From the NCBI GenBank assembly GCA_024345305.1, contig BRON01000002.1:2170001-2234000 (forward strand): DNA of 64,000 nt. Reading direction: 5' to 3'. The notes beneath the pieces were generated by a model, which worked only from the letters and a program-made list of their open reading frames with translations, searched no databases and had not been told where the DNA came from. Source of the stretch: Mrakia gelida. Taxonomy: Eukaryota; Basidiomycota; Tremellomycetes; Cystofilobasidiales; Mrakiaceae. Every line of letters starts with the position of its first letter. Within the stretch, counting starts at the first letter, position 1. Made by a program: the position numbers and the translations under genes. Of this stretch, positions 1 to 11,586 are shown in pieces.

Positions 1-186
1 GATGCGGCTTGCGTTGGCGAGTCGAGGAACAGAAACGAGAGTCCATAATCTATTCAAGCAAAGCTAAGCAAGCGAGAGACGAGACGAAAGCGAGGGAGAG
101 TCGTCATAAAGCAAGAGGGAGGTCGAGAGCGAGGACCGGAACGAAACGAAACGAACGAGCGAGCGAGCAGCAGGCTTGTCTCGTAT

Positions 187-2518
187 CTACTGAGCTCCAC
201 TAGCCTCCTCAACAATCTGCGAAACTCGAAGAGCGAGTTCTGGAACGAAGGAACCCAGCGAAGTAACAAGAGAGGAACGCGTCAGTTTCGACAATTCGAC
301 GTGACCTCGTCCTTCCTTCCAAAGTGAGCGAGAGAAGCGAGCAAAAGTTTGAACTCACCCTCAGCATGACTCCCACTAACCGCCTCCGCATAAACCCTCA
401 CACAATCCTCCGTCCCACTCGGCCTAACAAACGCCCTCCCCCCTTCATACTTCCTCACCTCCTCCTCAATCTTCTCCTGCACCCCCCTCGGACTAACCAA
501 CCTCCTCTCAGCATCCTCCGTCCTGAACACCGTCCTATCCCTCACGAGGACCTTCACCAACCTGTTCGGCAGATCCTTGTAGCTCGCGTCCCACTCTCTC
601 GGCCCCCATCCTCGGTGGATGAGGATGGTGAGCATGAGGAGGAGGTCGGAGAGGGCGTCTCCGATGGCTTGGTTGACGAGGAGGCTGAGCTGGCTGAGGT
701 GGTTGAGGGCTGTGGCTTGGGCTGGGGTGGAGGGTTGGTGGGATTGAAGGAGGAGGAGGAAGGAAGGGGAGAAGAGGACGGTTCCGTGGCCGTTGGCTTC
801 GAAGTAGACCCCGATGGAGTAGCGTTCGGCGGCGTGGTGGAGGTGTTTGACTCCTGTTGGGACGCAGGTGACGGGGAGGCGCTGCAGAGAGAGAGAAGTT
901 GCAGGGGTGGGAGGGGAAGGAGGGGAAGAGGGAAGGAGGGTCGAAGGTCAGCTTCGACGCGTCTCGTTGTTCGCTCGTTCTTCCTCGTCTCCCTCCTCCT
1001 TTTTTATCACCTCACAATCCTCCGAGAATCCGAGAACAAAACAACGAGCGACCTCACCTCCTTCAGATACCTAGTCGAGCTCCCGTTCGCATAAGCCGTC
1101 TGCACCACCCCAACCTCAACACCTCCCTCCCTCTCGCCAACTCCCTCCCCATCCTTCTCACTCCCCCCTCCATTCCCATCCAACCCCGCCTGCTTCACCA
1201 AATCCACAAAGAACCCCGCCGCCAACGCAGCCTGCTTGTCTCCATCGAGCAACCTGAACTCCCCCGTCTTGTCCTCGAGGTAGTAGAAGATGATCCTGTC
1301 GGCGTCTCCGTCGAACGAGCACGCCAGTCGCCCAGGGACGAGAGCGGAGGGCGAAGGAGGGAGGAGGATGGGAGGGAGTTTCTGGTTGGTCTTGACGTAG
1401 TCGGCTCCGGAGTTGTGGTTGAGCAAGGAAGGGGTGGAGGTGGAGGTGGAGACGGCGGTGAGGGTGATGGAGGGAGGTTTGGTGGAGGAGGAGGAGGTGA
1501 GGTGAGGGATGAAGTGGGCGAGAGCGTCGGCTCCGACTCCGTTGGCGCAGTCTACTAGGATGGGAGTGGAGATGGGGGATTTGGATTCCTGAGAAACGCG
1601 AACGAGTAGCGAAGATAGAAGAAAGGTCAGCGAGAACGAAACGAAATCGAGGGTCAAAAGGTCGAAGCTCGCGCTCGCTCCCTCCCTCTCGTCCTTCCCA
1701 TCTCTCCCTCCTCCCAGCACCTCCCCAGCCCTCCCATCACCTCCGACTCGTCTCGAATGTATAGATGAAAGCCGTTACTCACCGTCAACTTCCTAAACGC
1801 GCCCGCCATCTTCTGATAGTAGCCCTCCTTAGTCGGAATACCATACTCCTCAACGCCTCCCTTCCCAACGGTATTCAAACACCTCACCAGATAATGCAAC
1901 ACCGGCGTCGTCACCACACCCACATCTCCACCCTTCTCTCCCTCTCCTTCTTGAATCTCACTCTCCTCCAACCCCATCGCCCTCAGTCCTTCCTTGAGCG
2001 CCTCGTTCAAACTCTCCCCTGAAGGTCTCGTATCCCTCCCGAACACGACCCTCGCCTTCACCTTCAGGTCGATCTTAAGCGTATCCACCAAGTGCTGCAA
2101 GGCAGAGAGGAGTTGATCGTCTGGAGTGTTGGCTAAGGTGGCAGCGTGATTTTCCCATGAGGATTCGAGCATCTCTCCTCGAGGGTCGACGAGTTTGACT
2201 CCGTTGTCGGCGGGAGGGTTGTGGGAGGCGGTGATCATGATTCCGATCGTCTTGCCGAGAAGTTTCTTGGAGCGGAGGACGGAGAGCAGGCCGGTTCGGT
2301 AGAGAGCGCACGGGAGGAGAGTGGCTCTGAGAGAGAACGAACGAAGGAGGAGGGTCAGCGCGAGAGGGGAGGGGAAGGAGGAGAGTTGAGCTGGCGAGAG
2401 AGAGAGACAGCTGGACGAACTTGGTTCTGAATCCAGCTGTACCGAAGGAGTACTCGTAGTTCTGAGGTTTAGGGTACTTGGCGGACCCAGCGAGGATGGC
2501 GGTGGAGTTGAGAGACAT
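187..2518 (-). CDS. PCM1: Phosphoacetylglucosamine mutase (PCM1/AGM1 family), spliced
   Basis: It interconverts GlcNAc-6-phosphate and GlcNAc-1-phosphate, the cytosolic step before UDP-GlcNAc for chitin, N-glycans and GPI anchors. Seen in the sequence: the phosphoserine loop ITASHNP just after GTAGFRTK, the metal-binding loop SFDGDADR in exon 3, and the C-terminal phosphate-binding motif VRPSGTEDCVRVYAEA. All three are diagnostic of the alpha-D-phosphohexomutase family, and the ITASHNPxxDNGVK form points to AGM1. The start at 2518 (MSLNSTAIL) leads straight into conserved sequence. Exon 1 (2518-2421) ends in phase 2 at a GTTCGT donor and exon 2 starts near 2326. Further introns lie near 1780-1590, 1075-950 and 370-240. 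The last exon ends in phase with EEASGAQ and a TAG at 187-189. Expected length is about 550 residues, normal for the family. It lies tail-to-head after the Whi3-like gene on the same strand. Confidence 0.95.
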
Positions 2519-3424
2519 CGCGAGAAGAGAAAAGGGGAGGAGGGAGGGGAAGAAGAATATGGGAGATGGAAGGTGAAAGGGCAAGGGCAAGCGAGATTCG
2601 AAGTTGGGAAGGTCGAGATCGTCACCGATTTCGCTGCTTCACGACCGATTTGTCGGGGTTCAGTTTTTCACGACCTCGAAGATTAACGAGTAAAGTCTAG
2701 ATCTCGTGGATTTTCGTGTCGAAAACCTGCTCGGATTGACTAGGGAAGACCGCTCAGATCGCGTCCCTTCGCTCCTCGCCTTTCTTTCCTCATCTCGTCT
2801 CGTCGAAGAGCAGGAGCAGGAGCAGAGCATTGTCAGAGCACACATACGGAAAAGAAAACAAAGGTGAAAGAAACTAAAAGATATAGAGCAAGAAGGGGGA
2901 GCCTGTGGAGTTTTGCGCGGCCGAGGGAGAAAGAGAAAACGAGAACTACAAAGTTGTTGCTGAGAGCGAAGAAGGCGAAACGAGAGAGAGCTCGACTGAT
3001 GGAAAGGTAGGTAGCATGCGAGACAACGAGAGACTGGAAGAATGTATGGCGGAAGGATGCAAAAGGAGAAACGAACTGTAGGGGGCGTACGAGGTGTGGT
3101 TGTGATTGTATTATGGAAAGGGTTGTGTGAAGACGATGCAAAAAGAGAAACGAGGCGACGCGAACGAGAACGAGAACGAGAGAGCTGAAACAGAGACCCA
3201 AGAAGAAAGACAGAGAAAGATAAACGAGAACGAGCACGAGCACTAGCAAGAGGAGGAAGACCTTGAGACATAGATGGGTGGAGAGTGGTGGTGGTGGAGG
3301 GACACAGATGGGGAGAGAGCAAAGGGAAAACAAACGAAACGAGACGAGACGCGAGACGTGCTGAGAAAAGGAAAACGAAGCGGCGACGGAAGTAGGACGA
3401 GACTGCCTTCTCCTAGAAGGACCC
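2519..3424. other. Intergenic region between the Whi3-like gene and PCM1
   Basis: About 900 bp with no convincing coding exon. On the + strand it is strongly purine-rich (runs of GAGA, GAAAG and an AACGAG-type short repeat near 3160-3245). It should hold the 3' UTR of the Whi3-like gene and the promoter and leader of PCM1. The long open frames on the minus strand here are pyrimidine-rich low-complexity translations without domain content. Confidence 0.6.
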
Positions 3425-6400
3425 CTAACCGCTTTCCACCTCTCCTCCAAAGGGGCTGAACGTTCCCATCCCTCCCTTCCAGTCCTGATGAACGCTCGTC
3501 GACAAGAACCCTCTCGTGCTCGCTGGACTCTGCGTGAGCATCGCCGAGGACGAGGGAGAGGATCCAAAGTGCGAGTGTGACGACGACGACGAGAGGTACT
3601 CTGGGTTGGGAGGGGACGAGTGTCGTTCGAAAGCTGAGGCTCCGGTCGAGCGAGGAGGGACGGCCGAGGAACGAGAGGGAAGAGGGAGTCCAGCGGCGAA
3701 CGAGGTGGGTGGAGAGAGGGAAGCGTGATGCTGGTGATGGTGATGGTGATGGTGGTGGTGTTGTGGTTGATGGGAAGAGGTAGCCGACGAGTCCGAGTGG
3801 AAGGTGGTTTCAACGGGCGAACCGATGACGGGATGAGGAGGACTCGAGAACGAGCTGGGACCTCCTCCTCCGCTGCTCGACGTGGTCGACGACGACGCTC
3901 CGTGGATCTGCAACGACGAGCCGGGGATCGTCGTGGGTGCTGTCGGGACTCCGGAGATCGTCGAGGAGGAAGTGGTGGAAGAGGTGGTGGTGGGAGGTCC
4001 TCGTTGGCCGAGAGGGTGTTTCGAGTACGAGAGTCGGATTCCTCCCTTCACGAGGCCGTTCAGGCTCTCGCCGTACAGGTCTCGGAGAGCGGACGACGCG
4101 GTGGTGACGTCTTCGAACTGGTGGTAAGAAAAAAGAGAGAACGAGCCCAAGGTCAGGACGCGTTCGAGGGAGTCGAGCCGAGACGCGACGCGACGCGAAG
4201 GAGAAGCGAACGAAGAAGGAGACAGGACGAACCTCGACGAAACACATCGGCCCATTGCTCTTCTGCCTGAAGCTCATCCGACGGAAGCCCTCGCATCGAC
4301 TGAAGAGAGCTCGAAGAGCGTCCTCGAGGTGGGTCGAGGGGTGGGTTGGAGGAGGAGAGGTTGGGAGGTTTCCGACGTAGAGGGTGTTGATCTGCGAGGA
4401 GGAAAGAGAGGGAATAGAAGAAGTTAGCAAGAGGTTTTGTCGAGTGGGCGGGAGAAGGAGATTCGACTCACAGGTGGGTTCATATCCGCTGGATTGCTGG
4501 TCCGAGGCAAACTCCTCGTCACCTTCTCTCCTCCCGTCCTGCCCAAACTCGAACTCGCACTCCCAGGTCCAGTATCCTCTCCCGTTCCAGCTCCCCTTCC
4601 TGCTCCGACTCCGATCGGTCCCGTCGAGCTCCCATCGAACCCTCCTCCAGGCCTTCCTTCTCCCATCTCATTCTCTCCCTCGCTGAACACCTCAGCCGCT
4701 TCCGACGCGTCGGGAAGACCGCTCTCGAACCCTCGTCTTGAAGGTTGCGCCTGCTGAGGACGCGAGAGAGATCGAGTTCGGGGAGCGGATTGCTGCTGTT
4801 GTTGTTGCTGTTGAGGGTAACTCGAAGGAAGAGCGGCGGAGGGCGGAGGGGAGAGGAGGAGGATGTCGTCCTCTCGAGCGAACCTCGACGACGGATCCAA
4901 GGACTGAGGGTAGGAGTGGTGGTTGGGAGGAGAGAGTGGGAAGTGACGCTGCTGGGATTGGAGACGTGACTCGAATTGTTGTTGGGAAGGAGGAAGGGGA
5001 GTTTCGGTTTGGGACGAGGAGGGAGCGTAGCGAGGGGAGGAGGGATCCGACGAGGAGGATAACGACGATGCAGGTCGAGAGGTTGGTTGAGCTTGGTTGC
5101 ACTCGAAAGCTTGGGAGGGATAAGGGTAGGACTGAGATCGAGAGTGAGGTTGATTCGAGGTGGAGGCGAAAGGTTGCTGTTGCGTCGAGGCTGATCCTCC
5201 TCCTCCGGGCGAGTTCGACCAATCTCCACCAGGGAACGCTCCTCCACCACCTCCAGGTCCGAACGCGTCCAACCTCCCTCTCGACAGAGCGCTCGTTCCA
5301 GGAATCGCACCAGTTCCAGCTCCAGTGGCTGCGAGACTCAACAGCGACCCTCCGATGATCTGTCCGATTCCTCCTCCGGCTCCTCCTCCTCCTCCAGCGA
5401 GAGGTTCGTCTCCTCCGACTCCTCGTCGCGTGTGAAGGTTCTTCTTGGCCATCTCAGCCTTGAGGACGCTGGCTCGATCGACGTCGACCTTCCTTCCTTG
5501 TAACGCGTCCCTCGCCTCGAGAGCAGCTTGACGCGTCCTGAACTTGGCGAATCCGATGATCTGACGACGACCTCCTGGGAGACCTCCTGCTCCTGCTCCG
5601 AGTGCTCCGAGTCCGAAGGCGGCGAGAGCTGGATTCGACGTAGGGTTGGTCGGATCGTGGTAGAGGTCGAAGGGAGCGGAGGAATCGAGGAAGAGAGCTT
5701 GAGGACCGTAGTAGTACGAGTTGAGTTCGGCGTTGGACGGAGGTGAGAGTGGGTTGGGAGAGGGGAGGGGGAGACCGGTGGTGGACGAGAGACCTCCTGC
5801 TGAGGGTAAGGGAGGAGGGAGCTTGAGGGTCGCGGCTTCGAAGTCTCGACAGAACGTGAACATGTTCTGGAACTCTCGCTCCTGTAAGATCGAACGGGAG
5901 CCAGGGTCAGCTGATTGTCTCCCGTGTATACGAACGAGTAACATTGCGACGGACGGCTCGGCTCGACGAAAAGAAGAGGAGAGAGGCACGAACCTGCATG
6001 TCGTCCGGGAATCCGACCACGAAGATCGTGCTGATTTCCTCCTCGATCTCGCCACGACCTCCACCAGCTCCCTGCTGCAACCCTTCCAGCCCTCTCACAC
6101 CGTTCAACCTTCCGAAACCTCCTGGGAACCTCCCTCCAGCTCCCAACAAAGGGTTGACTCCACCCATCCCGACGGGGAGTCCGAGCGAGTTCGCCATCGT
6201 TACTGGGATGAGCGTTTGAGGTGGAAGCTGCTGCTGCTGCTGCTGAAGATGTTGAGGAGGAGGTTGCTGTTGTTGCTGACGCGATGGAGGGAACTGCTGC
6301 TGCTGGTTGAGGGAGGATGGATGGGAGCTGCCTTGAGCGGAGTAGAGGGGGTCTGCCGGACGACGGTGCTGTTCCGGAGGGAAGTAGGGAGATGGTGGAG

Positions 6401-6956
6401 GGTAGAGGTTGGTATCCGAGTCGGGTGGGAAGGGTAGGAGGTTGGGATTGGAGGACGACCCTGCCTGAGGGTGGTTGTTGGACGAAGGTGGAGGAGAGGA
6501 GTGTCGAGGTGGAAGGGAGTATTGAGGTTGAGGTTGATAGGGATTCTGCTGCCCTCCTGACGACTCCATGGGACCGTAGTAACCTCCATTCCCTCCTCCT
6601 GGACCGTTGCTGAACCCTCGAACATGGTCTCCGTTCATTCCATGCGATATCGAGGATGGATGCTCGTCCGATGTTGACCTTCCGTACCCTCCGCTTCGCT
6701 CGTACTCGAACTCGTGCTGATGCTGCTCGTCCTCGAAGACTGGACCGTCCTCCCTGAGGATAATTCCTCTCTGGTACTGATGAGGATGGTACTGGGGATG
6801 AGGTTGAGCGAACTGATGAGGGTGTTGCTGCTGAGATGGATGCTGCTGGAGGTTGGGAGTTCGAGAGGGAGAGGATCCACCGTTGATGCCGTCCAACGAT
6901 TGAAGAAGGTCTCGTCCAATTAAGGAGATGGGGTCGTCTCCGGGTGTATGAAGCAT
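3425..6956 (-). CDS. Whi3/Scw1-type RNA-binding protein with two RRM domains
   Basis: This is a fungal Whi3/Scw1 RNA-binding protein, a family tied to cell size, cell-cycle timing and wall integrity through mRNA binding in cytoplasmic granules. Seen: a long Q/P/S/G-rich N-terminus; an RRM-like segment with STIFVVGFPDDMQ split by an intron and continuing EREFQNMFTF, then IGFAKFRTRQAALEARDALQ; a Gln/Ser-rich linker; and a C-terminal RRM with NTLYVGNLP, GFRRMSFRQKSNGPMCFVE and GGIRLSYSKHPLGQR. Both RRM sequences match what I know of Scw1 homologues. Exons are about 6956-5995, 5882-4470, 4400-4238 and 4123-3425; introns carry clear branch sites. The C-terminal tail has a poly-His run near 3750, and Gln-rich stretches lie near 6840, 6230-6300 and 4800. 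I chose MLHTPGDDP at 6956 as start. The frame stays open to 7682, so a longer N-terminus is possible but has no recognisable content. Confidence 0.88.
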
Positions 6957-8484
6957 CGAAGTTCGAAGCTCCTGGTAGGAGAGATGCTGTGGTTCGAAGT
7001 TGAGGAGTGGATGGGACGATGGAAACGAAGGATGGACGAAGGAATGAATCGAGGAGGGAGGGAGGAAGGTCGAGAGCGGAGTTGAGCTGGGAGGGCGACG
7101 ACGAAGAGGCAAGGGCCGATGAGAACGCTGGATCAAAGGGAACGGGGGAGGGAGATGCCGGAAGAGTCGAAGATGAGGAGGAGACGATGCTCGCCAACTC
7201 TGGGGGAGGGGGAGAGGTGGAAGTTGGGAAGTTAGAAGGATGGGTGAACTCGACTTGAGGGAGGGAGAAGGTCGAGCGTCTCGAGCTTCCCTTCCGCTTC
7301 CGGCCAAGGCAGGCTCGATGGTCCCTCCCTTCCACCCCTCCTCGAAAATCCGACCAGCAAAGATACTGAGAGGAAGCCAGGACCTCTGAGAGTCCGATGG
7401 TGAAGATGAAAATCGGCTCACTAGTCCACAAGAGTCTAAAAGCCCATCTCGAAGCCGACGAGCTCTTCCCTCGGTCCCCCTTGACCCTGGGGCTTCCCCT
7501 AGCAACTTCCTCGAGACCTTGAAGCTGTATCTGTAAGCGAGATGGTCCAAAGGGTCGACATGTGCGAGGTCAAGGTGGAATTGAGTTGGAAGGGGGAAGG
7601 AGGGGAGTGGAAGACGGTGGGAACTAGACACCTGCTGCAGCTCAAGCTCAATTCTCCTCCCGGAGTCACTCGCTCCCATCACAACCTTCCCTGATCGCCT
7701 TAGCGTGACGTTACAATTTTTTCGACTAGATCGTTGGAAGCTTCATCTTTCTCTCTCACTCCTCGTACAACTTTCATTTTCGAGGGAAGTATACCAGAGC
7801 AGGAACGAGGGCGAGAAGCGGACTCTCGTTCTTTCAGCTCTTGCGAGAAGAGATCGACAGAAAGAAGCTTGATCGGCAGCGAAGAAAATCTAGCAACGAA
7901 GCAGGAGACGCGGTGACGAGTTACTCTGTAGGAGGGACTGGTTGTCCTGTTCGCTAAGGACAGTCTAGACGGGAAACGAAAGCAGATCTGTGAAGGGCGA
8001 GTTCCTCCGACCTCACCTTCGCTTCCTTCCTCCCCTCAAACTCCGTCCTCCCACCTTCCTAACCTTATCCAGAACAGAAACCTCGAGCTCATCATCACCA
8101 CGTACATGTCCCTTCACCGTCCCCTACAGCTGAAGCGCTCTCATCTTCATCCAGAGTTCTGTATCCTCCGACCTCCCTGCCCTCGGCTGAACCTCGCTCG
8201 ACGCTCCCTTCGTTCCTCCCTCCTCCTCCTCGTCCCACTTCTTCCGGAGACTACTCCCAGGCCGAAATGGATAGCAAGCAAGCCCTTGAGGTCTATGTCG
8301 TCCCGAGAGCGAGCTGGAGGCTCTAGTCGAAGTTGGAAGAAGGGGGAAGGTCGTCGTTCGTGTTCAAGAGAGAAAGTCGAGCTCCTGCCTCCCTCCCTGC
8401 CCTCCGTTGGGTCTCGTGCTCGACGTCACCAAAACCTGCCGACTCTCCCTTCTCGACTCTTCTCCTCCAACCACAACAGTCTCT
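6957..8484. other. Divergent upstream region of Whi3-like gene and IF1
   Basis: About 1.5 kb between two divergent genes. The minus strand is open in the Whi3 frame up to 7682, which may be an extended N-terminus, a 5' UTR or chance openness of pyrimidine-rich sequence. From about 7700 to 8480 I see no coding signal on either strand; the + strand frames around 8106-8480 are S/P/L-rich and unsupported. Confidence 0.5.
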
Positions 8485-9445
8485 ATGCTCTCAATCATCC
8501 TTCGAACAGGCATCCCTTCTTCCGTCTCCCTCACCGTCAGAACTTCCGTCAGCTCATCAAACGTCTCTCTCGCTAAATGAGCTTCGTCTTCATTCGCTGA
8601 CTCCATCTCCCTCCTTCCCTCCTTCGTCTTCGTTCTTATCTCTCTCCTTCGAGCAGACTCTTCCTTCTCTCTCCGCCAACACCGTCAGATCCATGAGTAG
8701 CGGAACCGAGGGAGCCGTGGCTAGCGATAAGGAGTGGTCGTGCGTTCCCCCTCTGAATCGTCACTCGACTCGTCTTCTCCTCCCGTTCAGCTTCCCTCCT
8801 CCTTCTTCCTTCCGGCGCCATGGACTAACCTTTTTCTCGTTCCCTCCTTCGACTCTGCTGCTCGCCAACAGGAAGAGAGAACAAGCTGCCGAGGGAAGAT
8901 ACGGTCCGTCCCTCACGATCTCTTGATCTCTCGCCCTCTCTCGCTCGAGCTCATACCTCCGCTCTCCTCCGTTTCGAGCTGACCTTTCGTTCCTTCCCTC
9001 CCTCTACCTCTTCCTTCCTTCGTTGCCCTCTTCGTTGCTCTGCGTCGATTTCCAGCTCGAGAGCAAGAAGTCGCCAAACTCAAGCAACTCCGAAACAAGA
9101 TCGAACGACAGGAGCACGATCTCGAGGACGACTTGAAGAGTGCGACGAACGTCTTGGACGAGTCCATCATGAAGAAGGAGGAGGAGATCGTGAGTTTCCT
9201 TTCTCTCGCTTTCGGTCCTAAGATCGGAGGTCGGGGAAGCAATCGCTGAGCTGGTTCTCGGTTGGTTCGGGGTTGGTGGTGGGGTCGCGCAGAAGAAGAG
9301 CCATGAGGAGAAGTCGTGAGCGAGGGGAGGACGCTTTTGATGGTTGAGGCTTGACGGTTTCCACTTTTCTCTGTAGTTCAATGATGACAACTTGTACTCG
9401 TGTCTCTTGGATCCGAAGGAGGAGTGTCGGGTCCCCTTGGTTTGA
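8485..9445 (+). CDS. INH1: Mitochondrial F1F0-ATPase inhibitor IF1 (IATP family), five exons
   Basis: IF1 binds the mitochondrial F1 sector and blocks ATP hydrolysis when the proton gradient collapses. I assembled it from five exons with matching phases: 8485-8562, 8657-8739, 8872-8903 (only 32 nt), 9056-9189 and 9377-9445. The product is about 131 residues. Residues 1-40 form an Arg/Ser-rich mitochondrial presequence starting MLSIILRTG. The inhibitory region reads SKREQAAEGRYAREQEV across three exons, like the conserved KRExAxExxYxRQxE signature of IF1, and runs into a Lys/Glu-rich coiled coil (LKQLRNKIERQEHDLEDDL). Introns have branch sites CGCTGAC, ACTAACC and GCTGACC; donors are GTCTCT, GTGCGT, GTCCGT and GTGAGT. 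The last exon, FNDDNLY to a TGA at 9443-9445, is less sure; read-through of the last donor would end after about 20 residues instead. Confidence 0.8.
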
Positions 9446-9815
9446 ACAGGAGGCGTGAGGGAGCGAGCTCAACGAGGTCGGTCGCGTCGTTTCCGAGCTC
9501 ACTGATTCGGACGGCCGTCTTTCGCTTCACCTCTCCTTCCCTTCCTTCGAGATTCAGCTGGCATAACGTGTGGGTCATCAAAGAAACGATAGAGACTTAT
9601 GGAAATCGAATGAAAAGCTACTACTCCAAGGGAGAAACAATCATGGCCCGCGTCGTCAACCTCACACCTCCTCCTTTCTCCTCGTCCCTCCTCCCCTTTC
9701 CCACAGCGAGATCGAAGCCCAAACGAACAGAACAGATAGACCTAAAGGAAACCCTAATCACCCTTTCCCCTCTCAACCCTCACTCCTCCCTCAAGACCGC
9801 TTCCGCCTCAGTGAA
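9446..9815. other. Convergent intergenic interval
   Basis: About 370 bp between the 3' ends of IF1 (+) and the disordered protein (-). It should hold both 3' UTRs. No coding or structural feature was seen. Confidence 0.5.
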
Positions 9816-11586
9816 TCACTCTCGGTTCCTCCTCTGGCCGGTTCCGATTCGGGACGTTGCTTCGTCTCTTGTGGCTGAGGATCCAGTGCCTGAAGAGGGT
9901 CCATTCTGGATGACGGAGGAAGATGTGTTGAGAGATGTTGTGGTGGAGGAGGACGGAGCCGTCGGTCCAGGAGGGATTGCAGGGGGATTGGACGAGCGGG
10001 CGACGACGCGATGAGCCTCCGGAGACGGCGAGGGAGACCTCCTGTTTCTCTCCTCTTGTCGCTGCTGCTCCTCCTCTTCGTCGTCCTCGCCCTCCTCTTC
10101 ATCCTCGGCGCCGGTGTAGTCTTCTGGAGGAGGAGGAGACCTCGATCCTGAGTCCCTCCCTCCTCCTCCTCCTCCTGGTGCGGTCGCGACGCGGACGGAG
10201 GAGGAGGTCGCGTCCAACGACGGGGAGGAAGAGTTCACCGATTGGGCTGTAGAGTTTCCCTGCGAGGGATGAAGACCCAAATAGATGGAAGTCGGTACAG
10301 ATCAAGGCCAGAGGGGCGTGGTTCTTGCCGTATCGGGGTTCAAAGGGAAAGGAGACGCGACTTCGGAGCCGAGCTCACCTGAGCACCGTTAACCTCCTTC
10401 ACTTCCTGTCCCTCCTCCCTCCCCTCTGCAGGACCGTGAGAACAAACACCATCTCCAGAGATAGATCTCTCGCCGCACGAGAAGGATGATGCTCCTACAA
10501 CCAAGAATGGAGGGAGAGAAGGGAGAGAAGGGGGGGTCGACGACCATGGAGAGATAACGTCGGGGACGTCCGATCGTTCAATCGAGAGCGAGTGGGAGGG
10601 AGAACGTCCGATCTGGTGAGGCAGGCCGTTGCCTGGATGGATGGAAGGGGTGCGGATGTTGCTTGGTATGGTACTGTAGGGAACGGCCGTCTTGTGGGTG
10701 AAGGGGAGAGGAAGAGGGCCGTCTGGATCGGGAGATGGTGAGCTTTCGAGCTTGAGCGTCCCCTCCCTGCGTTGTTTGTTGCTGGTGAAGCTTTTCTCTT
10801 TGGAAGAGAACGCTTGGAGGAAGTGAGCTTGGAAGGGATGGGGAGCTGCGAAATAGAGATGGCAAGATTGAAGTGAATGAGCGAGAGGAAAGAAAAACAA
10901 CACGAATCCAGATCACGCACAACGACATCCGCCCCAGCTCCCTCCTCCCTCCCTCCTCCACTGCCATGCCAGGAGACTCACCAGTGAAACCCTCCTCCGA
11001 AGCACACCCAGCGCTGATGTCTCCTCCAGCCTGAGCTCTACCTGGCCTGGTCCTTCCCTTGTTGACTTCCTCAACCCGTTCTTCTTCTTTGGTAGGGAGA
11101 GGGTAGGAAGGTGGGGAAGAAGGTGGAGCTGGAGATCGCACGAGCCAATCATCGGACAGTTCGATTTAGCTTCCAGAACTCGAAAAATCTGCTCCCAGAA
11201 GGTTTTTTCCTGCCTTCCCAAGCCAGAAAACGCGAGAACTCACCTTCTGAGACCTCCTGAGAGCCGTGAGCGGCAGTAGAGCGTCTCTGATAGGGTCTGC
11301 CTCGGTCCTTCTTTTGGAGGATGGAAGGTCGGACTGATCTGACCGTGGAAGATAGCGTCTGGAAGATGAAGGAAAGGAGGGAAAGGATGGATATGAAGGA
11401 AGCTGACTTTCCAGGGAGGGACAGAAGAAGACAGGTGGTCAGTTGAAGAAGGGAAGAAGAGTGTGAGCGAAAATAAGAGGAAAGAAGGAGCTGACTGGAA
11501 GGTAGGGAGTGTTGGAGCAGCTGGTGGTTGGGGGAGATGGCGCGTCTGCTTCCTTTCTTCCCTGTTTGCTTTTCCTTCTCTTGCAT
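9816..11586 (-). CDS. Disordered protein of unknown function, spliced
   Basis: I do not recognise this gene. Support for coding comes from splice structure: exons at about 11360-11247, 11125-10984, 10850-10381 and 10261-9816 join in phase 1, phase 1 and phase 0 through good donors (GTGAGT or GTGAGC) and acceptors (CTCCAG, TTCGCAG, CTCGCAG), and the frame stays open to a TGA at 9816-9818. The product is Ser/Pro-rich. It has a basic segment (KKDRGRPYQRR) near the N-terminus, a glycine run, and an acidic stretch (EDEEEGEDDEEEE) about two thirds along, then Arg/Ser/Pro repeats. No membrane segment or domain is visible. The true start is uncertain. An ATG at 11586 gives a Leu/Ser-rich N-terminus, but an intron ending near 11361 (branch CAACTGACC, acceptor CTTCCAG) may hide a different first exon. 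Confidence 0.45.

Noticed and set aside
1..186. Gene end at the left edge
   Set aside because: Downstream of PCM1 the sequence is purine-rich with no motif; nothing can be supported in 186 bases.
5338..7431. 697-residue open frame on the minus strand
   Set aside because: It is a different frame of the Whi3-like gene. The RRM motifs lie in the other two frames, and this one is Ser/Arg/Pro low complexity.
6957..7682. N-terminal extension of the Whi3-like protein from an ATG at 7682
   Set aside because: The frame is open, but the translation is Ser/Pro/Leu low complexity with no motif, and the start at 6956 is adequate. Left as a possibility only.
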